The notes: generated from the sequence alone by a model not told the origin. 64,000 bases of DNA from DASYXT01 sp035934555 (GCA_035934555.1 DASYXT010000141.1:1-64000); one strand, 5' to 3'; counted from the first letter of the stretch, positions 8,072-17,105 are shown. Numbers and translations are program-made.

Positions 8072-11000
8072 CGGAGATGAGACGATTCAGAGGTTCGGGA
8101 GTCGAAGGGCCAGGCCGTGGCGCCGGAGTTTTGCGGCAGCATGTGGCGGAGGGCCTGGCCGGTAAAGCTTGTGGGGCAGGCGGCGAGCTGCTCGGGTGTG
8201 CCGGTGGCCACCAGGCGCCCGCCTTCATCCCCGGCGCCGGGGCCAAGGTCGATGAGCCAATCGGCCGCCTTGAGCACCTCGAGGTTATGCTCAATCACCA
8301 GCACGGTGTGGCCGGCATCGACGAGGCGCTGGAAGACATTCAGCAGCACGCGCACATCGTCGAAGTGCAGGCCTGTGGTCGGCTCGTCGAACAGGAACAG
8401 CGTGGGCAACTCGGATTCGCAGTCCAGCGCTTCGGCCAGGTGGCGGACGAGTTTCAGGCGCTGGCTTTCGCCACCCGACAACGTGTTAATCGGCTGGCCG
8501 ATTTTGAGATAACCCAATCCGACTTCTTGCAGCAGTTTGATGCTTTTGGCGGCGCGTTGGGCCGGACGGGACTCGGTAAAGGCCGCGAGGAATTCGAGCA
8601 CCTCATCGACGGTGGCGTCGAGCAGATCGGCGATGGAAAACCGAGGGCTGGTGTGGGATGTGGGGGGCAGGGAGGTCGCCCTCACCCCTGCCCCTCTCCC
8701 GCGGGGAGAGGGGAACGCCGCTCCGGCGGTCGGAGAGGGGAGCCTGGCCGCGCGAGATGCGGGGCCGGTTCGCGGTCCAGCGGGTGGCGCGAGCTTGATA
8801 TCGAGAATGTGCGACCGATAGCGGCGTCCGTCGCAATCGGGACAGCGGATGAACACGTCGCTTAAGAATTGCATTTCGATTTTCTCGAACCCGGCGCCGC
8901 GACAGCGCTCGCACTGGCCCTGGCTGGAGTTGAAACTAAAGGCGCTGGCGTTCAAGCCGCGTTGTTTGGCGGCGTCGGAGTCGGCGAACAGTTCCCGCAG
9001 ATCTTGGAACGCGCCGATGTACACGGCGGGATTGGAGCGCGGCGTTTTGCCCAGAATGGATTGGTCCACGAGGTTCACGCGGGCCAGGTGCTCGGCCCCG
9101 AGCAGAGTCGCTTCATCGGGCCCATCGCTCTCAGGCGCATCCTCGTCGGTCGGGTCGGTATCGCTCCGCTCGGAGGCCTTGATTGCTTCGAGCTCAGGTT
9201 GTTTAAGCCTGGCTGCCAATAACGGCAGAAGAACCTCCCTCACGAGGGTGGTCTTGCCGGAGCCGCTGACGCCCGTGACGCACACAAACCGCTGGAGCGG
9301 GATTTCTACCGAGAGATCTTTGAGATTGTGCCGTGTGGCGCCGGAAAGCTGCAACGACGGCGTTCTGCCGCTCGCGCTCCGCTCGACCCGACTCGCCAAC
9401 TCCAGCCGGACCGGTCGGCGCTGCGGGACAGGAACCTGCGCGCGTCCCGCGAGATACTGCCCGGTTAAGGACTCCCGGCAGGCGAGAATCTGGCTGTAAG
9501 TGCCCTGGAAAACGATCTGACCGCCGGACGCTCCGTGGCCCGGACCGAGGTCAATCAGTTGATCAGCAGCGCGCAGCACGCTGGCCTCGTGCTCGACCAC
9601 GACCACCGTATTGCCTGCATTGCGCAGTTGTTCGAGCACGCGGATCAAGCGTTCGGTATCGCGGGGATGAAGGCCGACACTCGGTTCGTCCAGGACGAAC
9701 AACGTGTTCACCAAACGCGTGCCGAGGCACGTGGTGAGGTTGACCCGTTCGGTCTCGCCACCCGAAAGCGAGCGCGTGGGGCGGTCGAGGGTCAAATAGC
9801 CCAGCCCGACCTCATGCAGATAACCTAAGCGGGCCTGCACCTCGCCCAGGACAAGGCTCAGGGCAGGATTGGCGTTGAGGTCCAGCCTGCTGGCCAGCGC
9901 CTTGGTTACCTGCAATGCATCCCGAATCGGCAACTGAGAAAAATCGGCGAGGGTTAACCCCGCGGGTGGAATTAAGGATGGCTCCGCGCGGCCAGGTTCG
10001 GTCGCCGGCTCCTGGCCCCGAACGGCGGACGATGGAATGCAGAGCCGGTAAAGCAGGGTCTCCGGTTGGAACCGCCGGCCGTGGCAGTCGGGGCATGGCG
10101 TGTAGGCGCGGTAGCGGGAGAGCAGCACGCGCACATGCATCTTGTAGGCCTTGGACTCCAACCAGCGGAAATAGCCTTTCACGCCGTACCACGCCCGCGG
10201 CCATTCGTGTTCTTCGTCGGTGCCGTAGTCCGGTTCGCCTTCGATGACGAACCGCTGCCATTTCTTAGGTAGTCTTTCGAAAGGCACATCCATCGGGATG
10301 CCGAAATGGCGGCACATGCGCGTCAGATCGTTCTGCGACTGCAGGCCGTGCCCGGTGCGCCAGGGTTTAACGACCCCGCCGGCCAACGTCTTGGAGCGGT
10401 CCGGCATCGCGAGATGGTAATCGATGCTGATGACCCGGCCAAAGCCGCGGCAGGTAGGGCAGGCGCCGACGGGATGGTTGAAACTGAACAGCGCCGGGGA
10501 AGGCTCGCGATACTCGAGATCGCACTCGGCGCAGTGCAAGCCGGCCGAAAACCGGCGCGGCGCGCCAACACCTTCGGGCTGGACGGGCCAAATGGCGAGT
10601 TTGCCTTTGCCGAAATGATACGCTTGCTCGCAGGCTTCGACGAACCGCGCGCGTGTCAAAGCAGTTGGCCGCAAGCGGTCCTGGAGCACCGTGAGCCGCG
10701 CTGGAGTTGAACTGCCGTTGCGCCGGTGCGGTTCCGCAAGCGCGGCCGGGACTTCATCGAGACGCAGGACCCGGCCTGAAAGCAAGACCCGCTGGTAACC
10801 TTGTTTGGCGATTAGGCCCAGGCACTCGGACAGCGAGAGCTTGTCCGTAAGGGGGACATCGAAGGTGATGAGGAGATCGGCGGGAGGGGTAGGATTAGGA
10901 TTACGATTAGGATTAGGACCAAGATCAGGGGGGTGGCTGGTGCAGGCGGCGAAGACGGCTTGGGGGGAATCCTTGCGCACCGGCTTACCGCACTGGCGGC

Positions 11001-11376
11001 AATGCAATTGGGCCACATGCGGCCAGAGCAGCTTGAGGTAATCGCATATTTCAGTCATGGTCCCGACGGTCGAGCGGGTGGTCTTGACGGCGTTGCGCTG
11101 TTCAATGGCAATCGCAGGTGGGATTCCTTCGATACTATCGACCTGCGGCTTGTCCATCCGGTCGAGGAACTGTCGTGCGTAGGGGGAGAAGGTTTCGATG
11201 TAACGCCGCTGGCCCTCGGCGAAGAGGGTGTCAAAAGCCAATGAACTCTTCCCGGAACCGCTTAAACCGCAAATGACGATCAGTTCATTGAGCGGCAGGT
11301 CCAGGTCAAAATTCTTGAGATTATTGTGGCGAACGCCCCGGAGGCGAATCGCCGGACGCGCGGACGACTTCGACAT
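8062..11376 (-). CDS. uvrA: Excinuclease ABC subunit A, first paralogue with repeat-derived insertions (UvrA)
   Basis: The 1104-residue protein is a second UvrA: Walker A GLSGSGKSS near residue 35 and GVSGSGKTT near 700, the conserved YARQFLDRMDKPQVDSIEG segment, LSGGETER and LSGGESQR signatures, and CxxC pairs for zinc. It is longer than most UvrA proteins because of two insertions that look like captured intergenic sequence: an Asn-Pro/Asn-Arg hexamer run near residues 152-162 and about 50 Pro/Arg/Gly-rich residues near 858-912, between the second zinc motif (ending LDIKL) and SIADLLDATVDEVLEFL. The reading frame is kept through both. It is the first gene of the coupled uvrA-uvrA-Uma2-membrane protein operon. 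Confidence 0.93.
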   Translation of the reverse strand: MSKSSARPAIRLRGVRHNNLKNFDLDLPLNELIVICGLSGSGKSSLAFDTLFAEGQRRYIETFSPYARQFLDRMDKPQVDSIEGIPPAIAIEQRNAVKTTRSTVGTMTEICDYLKLLWPHVAQLHCRQCGKPVRKDSPQAVFAACTSHPPDLGPNPNRNPNPTPPADLLITFDVPLTDKLSLSECLGLIAKQGYQRVLLSGRVLRLDEVPAALAEPHRRNGSSTPARLTVLQDRLRPTALTRARFVEACEQAYHFGKGKLAIWPVQPEGVGAPRRFSAGLHCAECDLEYREPSPALFSFNHPVGACPTCRGFGRVISIDYHLAMPDRSKTLAGGVVKPWRTGHGLQSQNDLTRMCRHFGIPMDVPFERLPKKWQRFVIEGEPDYGTDEEHEWPRAWYGVKGYFRWLESKAYKMHVRVLLSRYRAYTPCPDCHGRRFQPETLLYRLCIPSSAVRGQEPATEPGRAEPSLIPPAGLTLADFSQLPIRDALQVTKALASRLDLNANPALSLVLGEVQARLGYLHEVGLGYLTLDRPTRSLSGGETERVNLTTCLGTRLVNTLFVLDEPSVGLHPRDTERLIRVLEQLRNAGNTVVVVEHEASVLRAADQLIDLGPGHGASGGQIVFQGTYSQILACRESLTGQYLAGRAQVPVPQRRPVRLELASRVERSASGRTPSLQLSGATRHNLKDLSVEIPLQRFVCVTGVSGSGKTTLVREVLLPLLAARLKQPELEAIKASERSDTDPTDEDAPESDGPDEATLLGAEHLARVNLVDQSILGKTPRSNPAVYIGAFQDLRELFADSDAAKQRGLNASAFSFNSSQGQCERCRGAGFEKIEMQFLSDVFIRCPDCDGRRYRSHILDIKLAPPAGPRTGPASRAARLPSPTAGAAFPSPRGRGAGVRATSLPPTSHTSPRFSIADLLDATVDEVLEFLAAFTESRPAQRAAKSIKLLQEVGLGYLKIGQPINTLSGGESQRLKLVRHLAEALDCESELPTLFLFDEPTTGLHFDDVRVLLNVFQRLVDAGHTVLVIEHNLEVLKAADWLIDLGPGAGDEGGRLVATGTPEQLAACPTSFTGQALRHMLPQNSGATAWPFDSRTSESSHLRCP
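8641..8800. repeat. Intergenic-type palindrome embedded in uvrA
   Basis: Within the uvrA coding region lies a CCCTCACCCCTGCCCCTCTCCC / GGGGAGAGGGG hairpin of the kind that otherwise occurs between genes in this window (17386-17420, 18078-18100, 45357-45396). It is translated as a Pro/Arg/Gly-rich insert between two conserved UvrA blocks. Confidence 0.7.
10890..10918 (-). repeat. Hexanucleotide repeat embedded in uvrA
   Basis: AGGATT/ACGATT units on the plus strand (CCTAAT/CGTAAT in coding sense) encode an Asn-Pro/Asn-Arg run between the first zinc-binding region and ADLLITFDVPL. It matches the run at 2849-2878. Confidence 0.75.
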
Positions 11377-11455
11377 TACGGGCGCAAGTTACGGGCGGAT
11401 CGGGTGGGTTGCAAGTGACAGACGGGAAGCAGGCGCGGGCGGGGCAAATAGTTGG

Positions 11456-11953
11456 TTATTGGGCTGTTCCGGGCGGCGTCGGGGGCTTTTCCCGCTCCTT
11501 GAGCGGCCGGAAGTTGCCTTCCTCGCAACAGGAGACGAAGGCTTCGGTGACGCACTTAAGTTCCTCCCAGCGGGCGCGAATCTGCTTGGCCTCGGCGGCG
11601 GTGATCTGGTTATCGGCGGCGGCGGCGGCGACCACGGCCAGCAGGTCGGCAAATTCCTGCACGATCTCGTTTGTAGCAGGGATTAGGTAGGACGGATGCG
11701 GCCGGTTGATCTTGGGGTTGAGGATGAAAAAGCCCCCGGCGCGCTGGCAAATCCACTGCACCAGGCGGCGATCATTGGTGCAATGCAGCAGCGCGTCGAT
11801 GCGGTCCAGTGGATTGGTGCTGCCGCTGCCCGCGGCGGGGTCCGGCGGCTCGGCCCATTTGTAAATCATCGACAGGGAAAGGCCGAGGGTGGAAGCCACC
11901 TGCTTGGGACTGCACTCCTGGAACACTTCGCGCAGGACTTCGTGTGATTGCAT
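11456..11953 (-). CDS. Helix-turn-helix protein resembling phage CII-type regulators
   Basis: The 165-residue protein begins MQSHEVLREVFQECSPKQVASTLGLSLSMIYKWAEPP, a clear helix-turn-helix, followed by a Gly/Ser linker, LDRIDALLHCTNDRRLVQWICQRAGGFFILNP and a helical C-terminal half with a poly-Ala stretch. This arrangement resembles the 'phage regulatory CII' family that is scattered through Verrucomicrobia chromosomes; the function there is unknown. The open frame extends to 12265 but that part has no conserved look, so the ATG at 11953 is preferred. It is divergent from the Dam-type methylase, and the roughly 125-base gap may hold both promoters. Confidence 0.65.
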   Translation of the reverse strand: MQSHEVLREVFQECSPKQVASTLGLSLSMIYKWAEPPDPAAGSGSTNPLDRIDALLHCTNDRRLVQWICQRAGGFFILNPKINRPHPSYLIPATNEIVQEFADLLAVVAAAAADNQITAAEAKQIRARWEELKCVTEAFVSCCEEGNFRPLKEREKPPTPPGTAQ

Positions 11954-12079
11954 GCAGGGAACGCTAGAAAAAGCACGCCTCGGTTGGCAAGCCCGGAAGG
12001 TTGAGAACGCTGAGGATAGAATGATAGAAGCGGTGGTGGCGTCGATTCCCGCTTGATCTTTCGACGTGCGGAACAAACG

Positions 12080-12955
12080 ATGGCCGCGATGCATCGAAAC
12101 CTTGAGCCCGCGCCGGCTCCGTTCCCTGCGATCTGCGAACCAATGCCTTTCTTGAAATGGGCTGGTGGCAAATCGCAATTGCTGGCGGAACTGGACCCAT
12201 TGTTTCCTCGTCAATTCGACCGCTACCTCGAGCCGTTCCTGGGCGGGGGAGCAGTGTTTTTTCACCTGCGCGCGCGATTTCCCGAAGCGGCCTGCGTCTT
12301 GTGCGACAACAACCCGGAACTAATCAATTGCTACGAGGCAGTTCGCGATGCACCCGACGAACTCATGGAGCGGTTAGACCAACACGCTGCCCGGTTTGAG
12401 CAACACCCAGCCGCATATTATTATTCAATCCGCGGCCAAGGCAACCTGGCCGGCAAAATGGAACGGGCTGCGCGCATGATTTTCCTCAACAAAACTTGTT
12501 TCAATGGCCTCTGGCGCGTCAACGGCCGAGGAGAGTTCAATGTGCCGCTGGGCTCGAACCGGACGGTGAAGCCGTACGACCGAGTCAACTTGTGGGCCGC
12601 GAGCCGCGCCTTGCAGGGCACCCAGTTGGTCGTCCAGGATTTTCAGCAAACACTGGCGCCAGCCCGCGCCGGCGACTTCGTTTATCTGGACCCGCCGTAC
12701 CACCCGGTCTCGAAGACCGCCGCGTTCACCGCCTACACGCGCGAGGCGTTTGGCCCGGAGCAACAGCGCCGGTTGGCAGAACTTTTCGCCGCGGCAGCAC
12801 AGCGCGGCGCACGGCTATTGCTGTCGAATTCGAGCACGCGGCTGGTGCTGGAATTATACGCGGCATTTGAAATTCGCTCCGTGCAGGCGCGCCGCAGCAT
12901 CAACGCCCAGGGGAACGGCCGTGGGGCGGTAACTGAAGTGGTGGTGTTGGGATGA
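12080..12955 (+). CDS. Dam-type DNA adenine N6-methyltransferase (D12 class)
   Basis: The 291-residue protein methylates adenine in a short DNA site, using SAM. Motif X/I appears as PFLKWAGGKSQLL and EPFLGGGAVFF, the catalytic motif IV as YLDPPYHP, and the insert RMIFLNKTCFNGLWRVN is typical of D12 enzymes such as Dam and M.DpnII. No cognate endonuclease lies beside it, so it is an orphan or a remnant of a restriction system. The frame is open from a TTG at 12053, but ATG at 12080 has a GGA stretch ten bases upstream; ATGs at 12089 and 12143 are alternatives. Confidence 0.88.
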   Translation: MAAMHRNLEPAPAPFPAICEPMPFLKWAGGKSQLLAELDPLFPRQFDRYLEPFLGGGAVFFHLRARFPEAACVLCDNNPELINCYEAVRDAPDELMERLDQHAARFEQHPAAYYYSIRGQGNLAGKMERAARMIFLNKTCFNGLWRVNGRGEFNVPLGSNRTVKPYDRVNLWAASRALQGTQLVVQDFQQTLAPARAGDFVYLDPPYHPVSKTAAFTAYTREAFGPEQQRRLAELFAAAAQRGARLLLSNSSTRLVLELYAAFEIRSVQARRSINAQGNGRGAVTEVVVLG

Positions 12956-13073
12956 GCATAAAAGCTAGAGGTGTCCACGCCTGGTTTGACGGCTTGCCCC
13001 CATTGATTGATTGGCAGAATTGACGAAAAGAGGACGAGCCGTCCCCACCTCTCCTCCCTTTCGTGAATTAGCC

Positions 13074-14183
13074 CTATCCGCCAAACACGATGACGCCTTT
13101 GGCGTTGCGCCCGGCCAGCATGTCCTCGAGCGCTTCGCCCAACTCTTCCAGCCGGTAGGTACGCGTGACCAGTTCGTCGAGCTTGAGTTCGCCGCGGCGA
13201 TAATGTTCGAACAGGCGTGGAAAATCCCGTTCGGGCACGCAGCCGCCATACAGAGGCGTCAGGTAGGTCTTATTCCACATGAACCACGGCATGGGGACCG
13301 TCACCGGCTCATTGATGCCACTGACTTGCAGCGCTATCCCGCCGTCCCGAACCAGGCGTAGCGGAGCGAAGCCGAGGGCCGGCACGGCCGTGGCTTCAAA
13401 GGCGTAATCGGCGCCGCGGCCGGAGGTCAGCGCGCGCACCTGTTGTGCCAGCATCTCGAAATTCTTGTCGGCCGGGTCGGGGCGCAGGAGATGAGTTGCG
13501 CCGAACCGCTGTGCCTGGTCCAGGCTGGCTGCGCGTGTGTCGATGCCAACAATAATCGCGGCTCGATTCAGCCGCGCTCCCTGGATAATGTTGAGTCCGA
13601 CGCCGCCGCACCCGATGACCGCTACCGAACTGCTTTGGGCCACCTTCGCAATGTTGGCGGCCGAGCCGAACCCGGTCATCACGCCGCACCCCACAATGCA
13701 CGCCGAAGTGAACGGGACATACTCGGGCAGCCGGGTGACGGCGGCGGCGCGAACGAGGGTCATCGAGGAAAGTGTGCCGATATTGAACGAGCGGTCCACC
13801 GGCTGTCCGCGCCAGGTCGTGCCTGCCGGGTGCGCATGCGCTTTCGAGCGGGCCATCACGTGCGCCGGTTTGCTTTCCTCACACAGCACGACCTGCCCGA
13901 GCTGGCACTGGAAACATTTGCCGCAGGGGATCGCCCAATTGAGCACCACCGCTTCACCTGCCTTAACGTGCCGCACCGCCGGCCCTACTGAACGCACCAC
14001 CCCTGCCCCTTCATGGCCCATCACCAGCGGGCGCTTCCAATTCAACGAAGCGTGGTCGGTGTGGCAAATCCCGGCGGCGCGGATTTCGACCAGCACCTCA
14101 TCACCGAGCGGCTCGCCAACGTCGATGGTCTCGAGGCTGAAATGACCTTGCCCATCGGCAATGGCGGCTTGGGCGCGCATCAT
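13074..14183 (-). CDS. Zinc-dependent alcohol dehydrogenase (MDR family)
   Basis: The 369-residue protein is a medium-chain dehydrogenase that oxidises an alcohol with NAD(P). Visible are the catalytic zinc ligands in AAGICHTD and GHEGAGVV, the structural zinc site PCGKCFQCQLGQVVLCEE (four cysteines) and the Rossmann loop VIGCGGVGLNII. Overall it is closest to class III-like/actinomycete-type dehydrogenases. The start is set at 14183 because ATGATG there overlaps the TGA of the upstream acylhydrolase (ATGA), indicating translational coupling; the frame is open to 14207. Confidence 0.85.
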   Translation of the reverse strand: MMRAQAAIADGQGHFSLETIDVGEPLGDEVLVEIRAAGICHTDHASLNWKRPLVMGHEGAGVVRSVGPAVRHVKAGEAVVLNWAIPCGKCFQCQLGQVVLCEESKPAHVMARSKAHAHPAGTTWRGQPVDRSFNIGTLSSMTLVRAAAVTRLPEYVPFTSACIVGCGVMTGFGSAANIAKVAQSSSVAVIGCGGVGLNIIQGARLNRAAIIVGIDTRAASLDQAQRFGATHLLRPDPADKNFEMLAQQVRALTSGRGADYAFEATAVPALGFAPLRLVRDGGIALQVSGINEPVTVPMPWFMWNKTYLTPLYGGCVPERDFPRLFEHYRRGELKLDELVTRTYRLEELGEALEDMLAGRNAKGVIVFGG

Positions 14184-15604
14184 TCGCCGGCGCGAAACTC
14201 GGTCCACGGCTCCGACGGCCGGTCTTTGAGGATATGGCTCATCCAGTCAAATTGTGGATGAGCCTGGAGGAATTGCTTCGCACTAAAGGCAGTGCCGCAC
14301 CCCGAGCCCCACCGAGCCGTGAACGACATATTCCGCGCCATGGTGGCATCCACCGCCTTGGCATCGACGGTGCCGGCGCAGCCGTAAGGCACACCGGGCC
14401 AGGGCTTGTCCGCTTCGGAGTCCAGCTCGAAATGCCCGCATAAAGTCCGGCCGCTGGCCTGGCGGCGGCCCCGATAAGTGTCAAAGTGATCGCCCTCGAA
14501 CCGCCTGGCGGCGTCCAGGTTGATCTTCGCTGTGGGATGGTCCAGCAGTTCTTTCCACCGCACACGCCGAGCCACCGACGAGTCACTGATATCCGTTTCG
14601 ACCTCCGTCGTTTCAAACCTCAGAAGCTGCGGGTCTTCCGCCACATTCGACCCGCAAAAGTATCCGTCTCGTTTCTTCTCGAACGCGACCCGTTTCAATC
14701 CCAATTCCAGCCGCGCGATTTCACGAGTATTAATGTCACCCAGCAACCAGGCGTTGGCGTAGCCGCCGTTGTTGCCGCGCTTCATGATGTCGCACCACTG
14801 CTCAATCGAGCCCGCGTCTTGCGTCGCCCGCCGCATCCGCGCAAACTCCGGCACCCCTTTACTGTCGAATCCATCGAAACCGCCAATGGTGGTTTCCGAG
14901 CCAACCAGCCCGGCGTCGGTGATAAAGAAATCGGTGCCACTGTGAATCCAGCCGGGGGACGTTTGCCACAGAATCCGATGCCCGTGTGCCGGGACGATGT
15001 CTTCGATGACGTACGGCAGCACGTCGCAATAATCTTCCATCGTGTTATGACCCAGCACGATGTTGCCGTCGCTCGTGAGGCTTCCCGTCGCAATGAAGGA
15101 GCTGCACGATTGCCGCGGCATGTCCTGCGGACCGGGGCCGGGCTCGCGCAGCTTTTTGGACTCCTCCGGCCACCAGTAGTCGCTTAGCTCGATCATGCCA
15201 TTGTAAGCGACCATTTCGTCTCGTGAGCAGGACAGTCCCGCCGCCTGCACACCTTCGGCCAACCCACCCAATTCGGCAAGGTTCTCGGGGTCAATGTTGG
15301 GAACGAACATGGCGGCGGCGCGCTTCACGAGCCAGCTCCAGGGCATCGCCGTCTGATGCTCCCAATTAACCTGTGCCGTGTGGATCGAATCGGCGATCTC
15401 ACGCGCCAGCAGGTATCCATGCTGGAAACCGCGCGCGCGAGCGTCCCCTTCCACATGCAGATAAATCCACCCGGCTCGATCGAACCGGTGGGCGTGTTGC
15501 AACCAGGATTGCTGCTCGGCGCTTAATTGCGGCGGCAACGCTGAATACGCGACCGACCAGCACGCAATCCAACAGAGCAAGGAGCATAACCGCTGTGGCT
15601 TCAT
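14180..15604 (-). CDS. Secreted C45/phospholipase B-like N-terminal-nucleophile hydrolase
   Basis: The 474-residue product starts with a signal peptide (MKPQRLCSLLCWIACWSVAYS) and carries a segment, RQSCSSFIATGSLTSDGNIV followed by LGHNTMEDY, where an internal Cys would become the N-terminal nucleophile after self-cleavage, as in the C45 peptidase/acyltransferase and phospholipase B-like (lamina ancestor) families. RARGFQHGYLLA and NLAELGGLAEG are also typical. It probably hydrolyses an amide or ester bond outside the cytoplasm; the substrate is unknown. The frame runs further up to 15679, but the signal peptide fixes the start at 15604. It is coupled to the alcohol dehydrogenase. Confidence 0.75.
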   Translation of the reverse strand: MKPQRLCSLLCWIACWSVAYSALPPQLSAEQQSWLQHAHRFDRAGWIYLHVEGDARARGFQHGYLLAREIADSIHTAQVNWEHQTAMPWSWLVKRAAAMFVPNIDPENLAELGGLAEGVQAAGLSCSRDEMVAYNGMIELSDYWWPEESKKLREPGPGPQDMPRQSCSSFIATGSLTSDGNIVLGHNTMEDYCDVLPYVIEDIVPAHGHRILWQTSPGWIHSGTDFFITDAGLVGSETTIGGFDGFDSKGVPEFARMRRATQDAGSIEQWCDIMKRGNNGGYANAWLLGDINTREIARLELGLKRVAFEKKRDGYFCGSNVAEDPQLLRFETTEVETDISDSSVARRVRWKELLDHPTAKINLDAARRFEGDHFDTYRGRRQASGRTLCGHFELDSEADKPWPGVPYGCAGTVDAKAVDATMARNMSFTARWGSGCGTAFSAKQFLQAHPQFDWMSHILKDRPSEPWTEFRAGE

Positions 15605-15703
15605 AATCCTCAGCATAAGCGCAGGAACGGAGCAGCACAAGCGGGGGCGAAGCCCTCCGCCGTCGCCAGTTGACGACACGCCACCCCTGGCGAACTATCA
15701 AAC

Positions 15704-16252
15704 ATGGACCAATCAAAGGATAATTTCTTCTCCTTCCTCGCAACCAACACGCCAGCCGGCCTTACCGGTGCCGCGCGGCCGGAGGTCGAATCAGAGTCAG
15801 CGTTGCGGGAAAAGCTGGCGGCGACCCTGAGGCACTCAGCCCTTCCACAGGCCCAGCGGGAGCTTGTGCTCGCCCTCATCCTCCTGTGGCACGACCACCT
15901 CGAACCCGCCCACGCGATTGCGCAAAGCATAGAAAACGCAGATGGCGCCTTCGTTCATGGCATCATGCACCGCCGCGAGCCCGATTACGCGAATGCCAAA
16001 TACTGGTTCCGCCGTGTGGGCGAACATCCGGCATTCAAGGAGATTGCGCGCCGCGTCAATGGCCTTCCCAAACCAGCCGGCGCCGATGCCTTTCCGCGAC
16101 TCACAAAAGGTGCTCGCTGGGACCCCTTCGCGATGGTGGATGCCTGCGAAACCGCCGCGGGCCGGCCGCCTTCAGACCCGTTCCATCAATTCCTGTTGGA
16201 AGCGCAACGGATTGAAACCGAGGTTTTGCTGGGCCTGTTCACCGCAGCGTAG
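15704..16252 (+). CDS. Conserved hypothetical protein
   Basis: The 182-residue soluble protein has no motif I can assign to an enzyme. It contains a striking conserved-looking core, LWHDHLEPAHAIAQSIENAD followed by FVHGIMHRREPDYANAKYWF and RRVGEHPAF, rich in His, Trp and acidic residues, which suggests a helical repeat or metal-binding fold. It is divergent from the acylhydrolase (100-base gap) and ends 34 bases from the convergent cytidylyltransferase-like gene. I believe similar proteins occur in Verrucomicrobia and Acidobacteria, but cannot verify this here. Confidence 0.75.
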   Translation: MDQSKDNFFSFLATNTPAGLTGAARPEVESESALREKLAATLRHSALPQAQRELVLALILLWHDHLEPAHAIAQSIENADGAFVHGIMHRREPDYANAKYWFRRVGEHPAFKEIARRVNGLPKPAGADAFPRLTKGARWDPFAMVDACETAAGRPPSDPFHQFLLEAQRIETEVLLGLFTAA

Positions 16253-16286
16253 TCCGCATTGCCCCTCACGGATTCACCAACGCAGT

Positions 16287-17105
16287 TCAGAACCCGCGCA
16301 AACCGGTGCTGGTTCGCGCCGGCAACCCCGGGGCCGGCGTGCGCTCCAGCACCAGGTACTCAATCCCCAGTTGGGCGCAATATTCGCGTTTCCCGCCGCG
16401 ATCGCCATCCTTGTTCACGGCGTAAATGTCCGGTTCCAACCGGCGGATTTCCGGGTCCGCATCGAGCCAGCCAGTGCCGCTGGAGATCAGCGCCTGTGTA
16501 ACATACTTCACCGAACCTACCAGGTACCGCCGCTCGGCCTGCGGAAACAAAGGATGTCCTTTGCCTTTGAGCAGACGAATGTTCTCATCGTGCCCCACAA
16601 CGGCATAGACATCCCCATACGCGCTGACCTCCTCGAAAAACCGGACGTGACCGCTATGAAACCAATCGTAGCAGCCCGTCACGACCGCCTTTTTGCGCGC
16701 CGGGTTCGGAGCCGCTGGAGTGGGTTCCGGAAACCCTGCCAGTTTCGCCGCCGGCAGCACGCGATATTCGATGCCCTGGCTGAGGCAGAATCTTTCGCGA
16801 GCGGCGTTGGCCTGGTCTTCCGTATCCACCCAGGCGGCGGGCCGCGAACCCAGCGAACTTGGCAGGCGGTTCGGGTCGGCGCTCCCTTCCAACGGCACTA
16901 CCCGCGTGACGTATCGCACCGCGTTTAAAAGATAGGCCCGTTCCGCCAAAGCCAATCGTGGTTCTTTGCCGGTCTGCTCGCGCAGCATGCCATCTGCCCA
17001 CAACAGCACGGTGACCTCGCCCAGCCTGGACGCTTCCTCCAAAAACCGCAGGTGACCTGAACGCAGGTCATCGAACCCGCCACTGACAATAACTTCGAAG
17101 CTCAT
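16287..17105 (-). CDS. Tandem-domain cytidylyltransferase-like protein
   Basis: The 272-residue product contains two copies of the nucleotidyltransferase fold. The second (about 140-272) has a good HxGH motif, TGCYDWFHSGHVRFFEEV, and a closing ARTSTGL stretch like the ISSTxIR motif. The first (about 1-130) has SGGFDDLRSGHLRFLEEA, where the first His of HxGH is Arg, and lacks the closing motif. Two tandem domains with one degenerate copy is the architecture of eukaryotic ethanolamine-phosphate cytidylyltransferase. The likely reaction is transfer of CMP or another nucleotide to a phosphorylated alcohol or sugar; the substrate is not readable. Confidence 0.75.
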   Translation of the reverse strand: MSFEVIVSGGFDDLRSGHLRFLEEASRLGEVTVLLWADGMLREQTGKEPRLALAERAYLLNAVRYVTRVVPLEGSADPNRLPSSLGSRPAAWVDTEDQANAARERFCLSQGIEYRVLPAAKLAGFPEPTPAAPNPARKKAVVTGCYDWFHSGHVRFFEEVSAYGDVYAVVGHDENIRLLKGKGHPLFPQAERRYLVGSVKYVTQALISSGTGWLDADPEIRRLEPDIYAVNKDGDRGGKREYCAQLGIEYLVLERTPAPGLPARTSTGLRGF

